Origin: Clostridiales bacterium
GTDB taxonomy: Bacteria; Bacillota; Clostridia; Oscillospirales; Oscillospiraceae
Length of the DNA stretch: 15,557 nt
Direction: 5' to 3'
Assembly: GCA_004557735.1 (NCBI GenBank)
Contig: SFFV01000031.1
Span: 1-15,557 of the forward strand
The notes under the pieces are model-generated. The model searched no databases, was not told where the DNA came from, and worked only from the letters and a program-made list of their open reading frames with translations. A program made the position numbers and the translations under genes. Position 1 is the first letter of the stretch; every line of letters begins with the position of its first letter. This document shows, in pieces, positions 7,315 to 13,194 of the stretch.

Positions 7315-8718
7315 ATGAAAATATTCAACGATATGGACATGCAGCTGGAGGAGTTCCAGCCCATTGAACCGGGAAAGGTAAAGATGTACGCCTGCGGGCC
7401 GACGGTCTACAACTACATCCATGTGGGCAACGCCCGCCCCATTGTGATTTTTGACGTACTGCGCCGGTATTTTGAATATCGCGGGTACGAGGTCACGTTC
7501 GTGCAGAACTTCACCGATGTGGATGACAAGATCATCAATCGCGCGAAGGAGGAGGACGTCACCTCCGACCAGATCGCGGAGAAATACATCGCAGAGTACT
7601 GGAAGGACGTAACGGCGCTCGGCGTCCGTCCGGCGACGGTGCACCCCAAAGCGACCGAAAACATCGGTCCGATCATTAAGATCGTCAAGACGCTGATCGA
7701 AAAGGGCTATGCTTACGAGGTCAACGGCGATGTGTACTACCGCACGCTCAAGTTTGCCGGATACGGCAAGCTCTCCCACCAGCCGATCGAGGATCTTCAG
7801 TCCGGCGCGCGCATCGATGTGAGCGACGTGAAGGAAAACCCGCTGGACTTTGCGCTCTGGAAGGCCGCGAAGCCCGGCGAGCCGAGCTGGAATTCGCCCT
7901 GGGGCGCGGGCCGTCCCGGCTGGCATATCGAATGCTCGGCCATGTCCAACCGCTATCTCGGCAAGACGATCGACATTCACTGCGGCGGCAGCGACCTTGC
8001 GTTCCCGCACCATGAAAACGAGATCGCCCAGTCGGAAGCCGCAAACGGCTGCAAATTCGTCAATTACTGGATGCATAATGGCTTTATCAACGTGGATAAC
8101 CGCAAGATGTCCAAGTCGCTCGGCAACTTTTTCACCGTGCGTGAGGCCGCCGAGGTCTATGGCTACGACTGCATCCGCATGTTCATTCTTATGAGCCATT
8201 ACCGCAGCCCGCTGAACTATTCCGGCGAGATCCTCATGCAGGCGAAAGCCGCGCTCGAACGTCTTTCCACGGCAAAGGACAATCTGGACTTCTTCTGCCG
8301 GAACGGTGCGGACGGCGAGATGACCGCAGCCGAGGCCGAAACGCTTGCCTCGCTCGGCGTTTACCGCCAGAAGTTCTGCGACGCGATGGATGACGATTTC
8401 AATACCGCCGACGCCATTTCCGCGATCTTTGAATTGGTGCGCGAGATCAACTCCGCCGTTTCCCCCAACGCCCATCCGACGAAAGCACTCGCCGAAGGCT
8501 GCCGCGCGCTGTATCTGGAGCTTTCCGATGTGCTCGGCATTCCGTTCGCGGAGAAGAAGGACGAGCTGACCTCTGAGCAGGAAGCGCTTTTCAACGCCCG
8601 TAAGGACGCCCGCAAAGCGAAAAACTGGGCGGAGTCCGACCGCATCCGCGACGAGCTGAAAGCGCAGGGCATTCTCGTGGAGGATACCCCGCAGGGCATG
8701 AAGTGGAAGCGGGTCTGA
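7315..8718 (+). CDS. cysS: Cysteinyl-tRNA synthetase
   Basis: This class I aminoacyl-tRNA synthetase charges tRNA-Cys with cysteine in the cytoplasm. The 467-residue product carries the HIGH-type motif as HVGN at 36-39, KMSKS at 264-268 (RKMSKSLGN) and WHIECSAMS. The four expected zinc ligands are visible as C27, C207, H232 and E236 (FPHHENE), in nearly the same positions as in the E. coli enzyme. A helical DALR-type region and a C-terminal tRNA-binding tail (about 380-467, ending DTPQGMKWKRV) complete it. GGGGAGG at 7301-7307 supports the ATG. It is the last gene of the plus-strand train, with two terminator-like hairpins starting 18 bases after its stop. The 27-base leader leaves no room for a T-box. 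Confidence 0.97.
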   Translation: MKIFNDMDMQLEEFQPIEPGKVKMYACGPTVYNYIHVGNARPIVIFDVLRRYFEYRGYEVTFVQNFTDVDDKIINRAKEEDVTSDQIAEKYIAEYWKDVTALGVRPATVHPKATENIGPIIKIVKTLIEKGYAYEVNGDVYYRTLKFAGYGKLSHQPIEDLQSGARIDVSDVKENPLDFALWKAAKPGEPSWNSPWGAGRPGWHIECSAMSNRYLGKTIDIHCGGSDLAFPHHENEIAQSEAANGCKFVNYWMHNGFINVDNRKMSKSLGNFFTVREAAEVYGYDCIRMFILMSHYRSPLNYSGEILMQAKAALERLSTAKDNLDFFCRNGADGEMTAAEAETLASLGVYRQKFCDAMDDDFNTADAISAIFELVREINSAVSPNAHPTKALAEGCRALYLELSDVLGIPFAEKKDELTSEQEALFNARKDARKAKNWAESDRIRDELKAQGILVEDTPQGMKWKRV

Positions 8719-8736
8719 GAATACCGGATCAACTAT

Positions 8737-8762
8737 GGGCTTCAGACGTTTGTCTGAAGCCC
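8737..8762 (+). terminator. Hairpin after cysS
   Basis: GGGCTTCAGAC (8737-8747) and GTCTGAAGCCC (8752-8762) form a perfect 11-bp stem closed by the loop GTTT. The downstream sequence GTTAACATTTCATT is T-rich but has no real T run, so on its own this is a weak or RNA-stabilising terminator. A second hairpin with a proper T run follows 19 bases later. Confidence 0.7.
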
Positions 8763-8781
8763 GTTAACATTTCATTAATTC

Positions 8782-8810
8782 ACAAGGTCTTGACGGATCT
8801 TGTTTTTTTC
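8782..8810 (+). terminator. Rho-independent terminator, second after cysS
   Basis: ACAAGGTC (8782-8789) pairs with GATCTTGT (8796-8803), giving eight pairs including one G-U, around the loop TTGACG. The T run at 8803-8809 follows at once. This has the classic intrinsic terminator layout and should end the long upstream transcript before the PH-like gene. Confidence 0.7.
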
Positions 8811-8876
8811 TTTATCCCGGTTTATCCCCCCCTGTAGTATGCTTGTTCTTGAAAAGAAACCGCAGGAGGAAAGACC

Positions 8877-9443
8877 ATGGATCTCGAAAAAATCACCAAA
8901 CTGCTCAATCCCGGCGAGCAGATCCTCTGGGCCTCGGCGTCTCAGCCCGGCAAGCTCATGGATGAGAAAAACAAGCATCGGAACATGCGCTGGTTCGTCA
9001 TTGTCGGCGCAGTGTTCGCTCTGCTGATGTTCTTTTACGTCCGCGCCTGCGTCCGCGCCGGCACGAACGTTTTTTCCGTTGTAACGCTCGTTTTCGTTCT
9101 GGTCGCGGTGATTATATTCCTTGACCCCGTCACCACGTTCCGTAAGCTTAAAAAGGTCGAATACGCCATTACGACCGATCGCGTGATCGTATGCTCATCC
9201 ACGGCGTCCAGCTTCTCCCTGCCGCGCTCCAAGGCCGCGCCCGTGCAGGTCATCGACGAGGAGGGCGGCGTATCCACGCTCATTATCGGCACGAAGAAAA
9301 GCGTCAAGCCCGGCAAGCTCCGCCAGCACGGTCTCACGGGTCTCTTCGTCACCGAAAACGAAAAGGACGTTCCTTACCCCGTGTTCTACCGCGTTCCCGA
9401 TGCGAAGGAAGCCGTCCGTATTCTGGAATCCTCCGAAAAGTAA
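8877..9443 (+). CDS. Small membrane protein with a bacterial PH-like domain
   Basis: A 188-residue protein with a strong ribosome binding site (AGGAGGA, 8864-8870) before ATG 8877. The N-terminus LNPGEQILWASASQPGK resembles the opening of bacterial PH-domain proteins. Two membrane helices follow (about 39-56 and 65-83), then VEYAITTDRVIVCS at 94-107, which matches the beta-strand signature (Y-A-I-T-x-x-R-V-I-V) of bPH-like domains, and about 80 more soluble residues. The likely topology places the PH-like part in the cytoplasm at the membrane. No catalytic motif is visible and the function is unknown. It is monocistronic by context: terminators lie upstream (8737-8810) and downstream (9487-9521), and the next gene converges on it. 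I could not identify a confident promoter in the 67 bases between the upstream terminator and the start. Confidence 0.8.
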   Translation: MDLEKITKLLNPGEQILWASASQPGKLMDEKNKHRNMRWFVIVGAVFALLMFFYVRACVRAGTNVFSVVTLVFVLVAVIIFLDPVTTFRKLKKVEYAITTDRVIVCSSTASSFSLPRSKAAPVQVIDEEGGVSTLIIGTKKSVKPGKLRQHGLTGLFVTENEKDVPYPVFYRVPDAKEAVRILESSEK

Positions 9444-9486
9444 CCGCTGTTCTCTTTTCTTTCCTTTCTCCCGATCCTCCCAGGCG

Positions 9487-9521
9487 AAAAGGCCGCTGTT
9501 TAACAAAACAGCGGCCTTTTT
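9487..9521. terminator. Strong bidirectional terminator between convergent genes
   Basis: A perfect 15-bp stem pairs 9487-9501 (AAAAGGCCGCTGTTT) with 9506-9520 (AAACAGCGGCCTTTT) around the loop AACA, and a further T follows at 9521. The A/T ends of the stem supply a T run on either strand, so it can end transcription of both the PH-like gene (+) and the response regulator that stops at 9530 (-). Confidence 0.88.
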
Positions 9522-9529
9522 ACGGTTTT

Positions 9530-10255
9530 CTATTGTTTTGCATCGTCCGCCGTGTCGGCGTCCGTCATGCGGTAGCCGACGCCGATCTCGGTGAATATGT
9601 ATTTCGGCTCGGCGGGGTTCTTTTCGATCTTTCGGCGGATGTTGGCCACGTTGACGCGCAATATCTGGTTGCTGCCGCCCGCGGACGGACCCCACAGCTC
9701 ACGCAGAATGCTGTCATAGGTGAGCACCTTCCCGGCATGCCGGACGAGCAGCGAGAGAATGCGGTATTCGCTCTGGGTGAGATGGATATCCTCCCCGCTG
9801 ATACGCACGCGCCGCCGCACGCAGTCCACCTCCAGATCGCCGCAGCGGTACACGCCCGTGCGCCCGATCTCGCCGCCCGCGGCGGTGCGGACGTGACGGA
9901 GCGCGGCTCGGATACGCGCAAGAAGCTCGCTGGGGCCGAAGGGCTTCGTAAGATAATCGTCCGCGCCCATATCAAGCGCCATGACCTTGTCGCGTTCACG
10001 TCCGCGGGCGGAAACGACGATCACCGGGAGCGTGGACCACTTGCGGAGTCCCGAGAGAATGTCGATGCCGTCCATATCCGGCAGGCTGAGATCGAGCAGC
10101 ACGAGATCCGGACAGTGCGAGCTGATGAGCGATACCGCCTCCCGTCCCATACCCGCGCGGATGGTGTCAAAGCCGTTGGCGTTAAGAACCGCAACAAGAA
10201 ACGCGGCAATGGTCTCGTCATCCTCAACGATCAAAATCTTATCTTTCGTCTCCAT
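9530..10255 (-). CDS. KdpE-like OmpR-family response regulator (system 2)
   Basis: A 241-residue response regulator. The receiver domain (about 6-120) has E11/D12/D13, phospho-acceptor D55 in LVLLDLSLPDMDG, S82 in VVSARGRERDK and K104 in DDYLTKPFG. The wording PDLVLLDLSLPDMDG and VSARGRERDKVMALD is characteristic of KdpE. A winged-helix domain follows (LTQSEYRILSLLVRHAGKVL, then VNVANIRRKIEKNP, ending IFTEIGVGYRM). A C-terminal acidic tail, DADTADDAKQ, extends past the usual end. AAAGGAG just upstream on the minus strand supports the ATG. The gene lies 22 bases after the kinase and ends at the bidirectional terminator. No kdpFABC, trk or ktr genes are visible, so a role in potassium response is a family-based guess. 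Confidence 0.93.
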   Translation of the reverse strand: METKDKILIVEDDETIAAFLVAVLNANGFDTIRAGMGREAVSLISSHCPDLVLLDLSLPDMDGIDILSGLRKWSTLPVIVVSARGRERDKVMALDMGADDYLTKPFGPSELLARIRAALRHVRTAAGGEIGRTGVYRCGDLEVDCVRRRVRISGEDIHLTQSEYRILSLLVRHAGKVLTYDSILRELWGPSAGGSNQILRVNVANIRRKIEKNPAEPKYIFTEIGVGYRMTDADTADDAKQ

Positions 10256-10277
10256 GGCTGTCTCCTTTGAGGATTAT

Positions 10278-11387
10278 TCACATGATCGGGTCGCTTGTTT
10301 CGGCGGCGGCATCGCTCTTCTGCGGCACCGGCAGAGAGAAGCTCACCGCCGTTCCGGCGCCGGTGTTCCGGGCGCTCATGCTGCCGCCGTGCGCCTTTAC
10401 GATGGACATGCAGACCGAAAGACCGATTCCCATCTGGCTGCGTCCGCCGACGCCGTTTTTCTCCGGCAAAAAGCCGATTCCCTCAAAAAGATGCGGCAGC
10501 TTCTCGCGCACGATGCCCGTGCCGTTATCTTCCACGGTAAATACCGCAACGCTCCCCTGCCGGGCAAGCGACACCGTGATCTCCCCGGCTCCGCCGTGGC
10601 GGGCGGAGTTTTCCAGAAGGTTCGTGAGCACCTGCTCTATAAGTACCGGGTCCATCGGCACGAGCAGCACCGATTCCGGGAGGTGCGGTATGACCTTAAC
10701 GCCCGGGAAATGCGTTTTAAACTTGGAAATGGCGGAGAAAATGACTTCCTCGGCCACCTCGTCCTGCTTTTCGATATGCGCCGATTCCAAACCGATGCGC
10801 GTGACAGACAGAAGGTTCTCCACCATGCGGATGAGCCATTCGGCGTCGGCGTTGATGCTGCCGAGAAGCTGTTTTTTCTGCCAGTCCGGGAGGTTTTCGT
10901 TTTCGAGAAGCGTGACCGCCGAGCCGGAGATCGCCGTGAGAGGCGTGCGCAGATCGTGCGATATCGCCCGCAGGAGGTTCGCGCGCATACGCTCGCTCTC
11001 CGCTTCCATACGGATGCGCTCCTGCCGCTTGAGAGTTGCCGTCAGCGTGTTGACCGTGAGCGACACCGCAAGCATCGTGAGAAAGGTGAGCGGATAGCCG
11101 GACAGAGTGAAGTTGAAATTCATATATGGATAGGTGAAAACATAGTTCACCGCGAAAACGCTCAGAACCGAGACGACCGTGCCGCAGAGATACCCGTCCG
11201 TCAAAAGCGACACCAGCAGCACGCATAAAACGTAAACGAGAGGGACATAGGTTTCATTTCGTCCAGGCCTGACGCTGTTTACGCCGAAGCGCTGCAGCAG
11301 GGCGCAGATCAGTGTTGTCACGGTAAAGAGCCCCACCGTGATCCCGACGCTCTTCCATGTCACCGCCCAGTTTTCCTTCTTCCGCAC
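10278..11387 (-). CDS. KdpD-type histidine kinase with DUF4118 domain, lacking the N-terminal KdpD sensor (system 2)
   Basis: From GTG 11387 the protein has 369 residues. A short basic N-terminus leads into a DUF4118-like membrane domain (about 12-118) with three to four hydrophobic helices and the family-like VVSVLSVFAVNYVFTYP. A HisKA domain (LLRAISHDLRTPLTAI, H144) and an HATPase domain with N box VLTNLLENSARHG, G1 box VEDNGTGI and G2 box GIGLSV follow. Full KdpD proteins (~900 residues) carry an extra N-terminal KdpD/UspA region, which is absent here with no coding remnant upstream. GTG 11387 is preferred because GAGGTGG lies six bases before it. The tandem ATGs at 11408 and 11405 would add seven or six residues but have no ribosome binding site. 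The gene sits between ispE and its partner regulator. Confidence 0.9.
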   Translation of the reverse strand: MRKKENWAVTWKSVGITVGLFTVTTLICALLQRFGVNSVRPGRNETYVPLVYVLCVLLVSLLTDGYLCGTVVSVLSVFAVNYVFTYPYMNFNFTLSGYPLTFLTMLAVSLTVNTLTATLKRQERIRMEAESERMRANLLRAISHDLRTPLTAISGSAVTLLENENLPDWQKKQLLGSINADAEWLIRMVENLLSVTRIGLESAHIEKQDEVAEEVIFSAISKFKTHFPGVKVIPHLPESVLLVPMDPVLIEQVLTNLLENSARHGGAGEITVSLARQGSVAVFTVEDNGTGIVREKLPHLFEGIGFLPEKNGVGGRSQMGIGLSVCMSIVKAHGGSMSARNTGAGTAVSFSLPVPQKSDAAAETSDPIM

Positions 11388-11393
11388 GGAGAA

Positions 11394-11400
11394 CCACCTC
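11394..11400 (-). promoter_or_regulatory. Ribosome binding site favouring a GTG start for the system 2 kinase
   Basis: On the minus strand GAGGTGG ends six bases before GTG 11387 and closely matches the anti-Shine-Dalgarno complement. It lies inside the longer frame that begins at ATG 11408, which has only GGTAAA upstream. Confidence 0.55.
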
Positions 11401-11435
11401 TGCATCATTTTACCATGGATCGGATAAAGAATTTG

Positions 11436-12314
11436 TTAGGATTTTTCCAGCTCGAGCCTGTCCACGGGCCGGACAAGGAAGCACTCGCGGTACGTCCGCG
11501 AAAGACCGTCGTGCGCGGCCGCCGCCGCTGCCCGATCTTCAAATACACCGAATACCGCGCTGCCTGTGCCGGTCATCACCGCGCCAAGAGCGCCGGCGCC
11601 GAGAAGAGTTCCGCGGATCGAGCCGATCTCCGCGCTGCTGCGCGGCAGCGCCTCTTCAAAAACATTGTACATCCGCCGTGCGACGCCGCAAAGGTCCCCG
11701 GCGCGCAGCGCGGCGCAGAGCCCCTGCGTATCCGGGTGCGCCGTGATGCGGCGCTTGTCGATGCGGCCGAAAAGCTCTGCCGTGGAAACGGAAAACGGCG
11801 GCTTGCATATCACGATCCACCCGCCCGGAAGCTCCGGCAGCGGTGAAAGAACCTCCCCGCGCCCCTCGGCGAGCATCATGCCGCCGGTGATGCAGTACGG
11901 CACATCCGAGCCGACGGCGAGCGCGAGATCGCGCAGACGCTCCACCGGAAAATTCGCCCCAGTGAGCGCGTTGAGCGCGCGGAGGACCGCCGCGGCGTCC
12001 GTACTGCCCCCCGCCATGCCCGCGCCGACCGGCACTCTCTTTTTTATATGGATGTCCGCGCCGCACAAAGGATCGTTCATGGCGTCAAAGAAAACGCGCG
12101 CCGCGCGCACGGCAAGATTTCGCCCGTCCCGAGGCAGCCACGGGAGCGAGCACCTCGCCTCGATCCGTCCGTCGCCGCGGAGGGATACCTCAACATCGTC
12201 CCAGAGAGAAACGCTGCCCATGACCATGGTGAGATCGTGGTAGCCGTCTGCACGTTTGGCGCGGACGTCGAGAGAGTAGTTCAGTTTTGCATAGCCCTTT
12301 TCATGGATCGTCAT
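11436..12314 (-). CDS. ispE: 4-diphosphocytidyl-2-C-methyl-D-erythritol kinase IspE
   Basis: IspE is the ATP-dependent GHMP kinase of the MEP pathway to isoprenoid precursors. The 292-residue product begins MTIHEKGYAKLNYSLDV, with K10 and N12, and has H26 in RADGYHDL, the glycine-rich ATP loop PVGAGMAGGSTDAA (about 95-108; commonly GLGGGSSDAA), catalytic D137 in GSDVPYC, and the C-terminal GHMP motif MTGTGSAVFGVF. Start choice: ATG 12314 gives the canonical N-terminus. ATG 12329 adds MGCVL and has AGGA upstream, so it is possible. The frame remains open to 12761, but that part runs antisense into the next operon and is not real. It heads a minus-strand unit with the system 2 kinase and regulator. 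The gap to the kinase start is 27-48 bases, depending on which start is used. Confidence 0.93.
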   Translation of the reverse strand: MTIHEKGYAKLNYSLDVRAKRADGYHDLTMVMGSVSLWDDVEVSLRGDGRIEARCSLPWLPRDGRNLAVRAARVFFDAMNDPLCGADIHIKKRVPVGAGMAGGSTDAAAVLRALNALTGANFPVERLRDLALAVGSDVPYCITGGMMLAEGRGEVLSPLPELPGGWIVICKPPFSVSTAELFGRIDKRRITAHPDTQGLCAALRAGDLCGVARRMYNVFEEALPRSSAEIGSIRGTLLGAGALGAVMTGTGSAVFGVFEDRAAAAAAHDGLSRTYRECFLVRPVDRLELEKS

Positions 12315-12340
12315 AAGAACACACCCCATTTCCTTCCTGC

Positions 12341-12369
12341 ATTTTACCGTATTTATTACTGTGATGCAA
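12341..12369 (-). promoter_or_regulatory. Candidate sigma-A promoter for ispE and system 2
   Basis: On the minus strand TTGCAT (12369-12364) and TAAAAT (12346-12341) are separated by exactly 17 bases. The -10 matches consensus at five of six positions and the -35 at three. The predicted transcript would start only about 20 bases before ATG 12314, a short leader that favours that start over 12329. This is a motif match only. Confidence 0.35.
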
Positions 12370-12416
12370 CATTTCCGGTTTTCTCCCGTTTTTTTACATT
12401 TTGTTCGCATACGGTG

Positions 12417-12445
12417 TTCCATATTTGATAGAATTGGTTTATAAT
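12417..12445 (+). promoter_or_regulatory. Candidate promoter for system 3 and the HtrA-like gene
   Basis: A perfect TATAAT at 12440-12445 lies in the AT-rich gap between the divergent genes, with a poor -35 (TTCCAT, 12417-12422) at 17 bases. An alternative pairing is TTGATA (12425-12430) with TAATTT (12448-12453), also 17 bases apart. A weak -35 would suit an activator-dependent, possibly autoregulated promoter, but that is inference. The leader would be about 45-50 bases. Confidence 0.5.
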
Positions 12446-12498
12446 AATAATTTAGAAAACTGGGCAATTCTTGCCGTACATACAGGGAGGCTGCTAAT

Positions 12499-13191
12499 AT
12501 GGCAAAAAAAGTACTGGTAGTTGAAGATGACAGCAACATTGCGGAGCTGCTGCGCCTGTATCTGGAAAAGGACGGGTTTGACGTGTTCCTCGCCGCCGAC
12601 GGCGGAGAGGGCATCCGCCGCGCGCAGGAGCTGCAGCCGGATCTCATTCTGCTCGACATCATGCTGCCGGTCGTGGACGGCTGGGTCGTCTGCTCCGAGG
12701 TCCGGAAGAGCTCCAATGTGCCGATCATCATGCTGACCGCGAAGGGTGAAACGTTCGACAAGATCTCGGGACTTGAAATGGGTGCGGACGATTACGTCAC
12801 AAAGCCGTTCGAGGTCAAGGAGCTGATGGCGCGCATCCACGCCGTCATGCGCCGCAGCGAGCCGGAGGCCGCGCCGCACGCGGCGGAGAAGCGTCTGGTA
12901 TTTGATAAGCTCGTGATCGATCTGGATTCCTATGAGCTCATCGTGGACGGCAAGCGCGTGGAGGCGCCCCCCAAGGAGATGGAGCTTCTCTATCACCTTG
13001 CCTCCTCCCCCAACCGCGTTTTCACCCGCAACCAGCTGCTTGACGAGGTGTGGGGCTTTGATTATTTCGGCGATTCCCGCACCGTGGACGTCCACATCAA
13101 GCGCCTGCGCGAAAAGCTGGAGGGCGTTTCGGACAAGTGGTCGCTCAAAACGGTCTGGGGCGTCGGGTATAAGTTCGAGTCGGTCGAATAA
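12499..13191 (+). CDS. OmpR/PhoB-family response regulator (system 3)
   Basis: A 230-residue response regulator. The receiver domain (about 4-118) shows E9/D10/D11, phospho-acceptor D53 in LILLDIMLPVVDGW, T80 in IIMLTAKGE and K102 in DDYVTKPFEVKEL. The winged-helix domain (about 130-228) has APPKEMELLYHLASSPNRVF, the recognition-helix region TVDVHIKRLREKLE and the terminal TVWGVGYKFE. AGGGAGG at 12484-12490 supports the ATG. The kinase gene follows after 3 bases and the HtrA-like protease gene after that, so the protease is a natural candidate target. System 3 is the only one of the three here whose regulator begins directly behind an obvious promoter region. Confidence 0.95.
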   Translation: MAKKVLVVEDDSNIAELLRLYLEKDGFDVFLAADGGEGIRRAQELQPDLILLDIMLPVVDGWVVCSEVRKSSNVPIIMLTAKGETFDKISGLEMGADDYVTKPFEVKELMARIHAVMRRSEPEAAPHAAEKRLVFDKLVIDLDSYELIVDGKRVEAPPKEMELLYHLASSPNRVFTRNQLLDEVWGFDYFGDSRTVDVHIKRLREKLEGVSDKWSLKTVWGVGYKFESVE

Positions 13192-13194
13192 ACC

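Noticed and set aside
7288..8475. Open frame of 395 codons antisense to cysS
   Set aside because: cysS is unambiguous with all catalytic motifs. The antisense product has no family resemblance and no ribosome binding site that I can see.
8764..8780. TTAACA / TTAATT 11 bases apart, resembling a Pho box
   Set aside because: The second half matches poorly, it lies between terminators rather than at a promoter, and no phosphate gene is near.
8790..8818. TTGACG as a -35 element for the PH-like gene
   Set aside because: TTGACG is the loop of a terminator hairpin, and the sequence 17 bases downstream (TATCCC) is a poor -10.
9191..11228. Long plus-strand frames (359 and 415 codons) opposite system 2
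   Set aside because: They overlap the PH-like gene or the minus-strand kinase and regulator, cross the 15-bp terminator, and encode low-complexity Arg/His-rich sequence.
12315..12761. N-terminal extension of ispE to 12761
   Set aside because: It runs antisense through the promoter region and the start of the system 3 regulator. The IspE family N-terminus begins at 12314.
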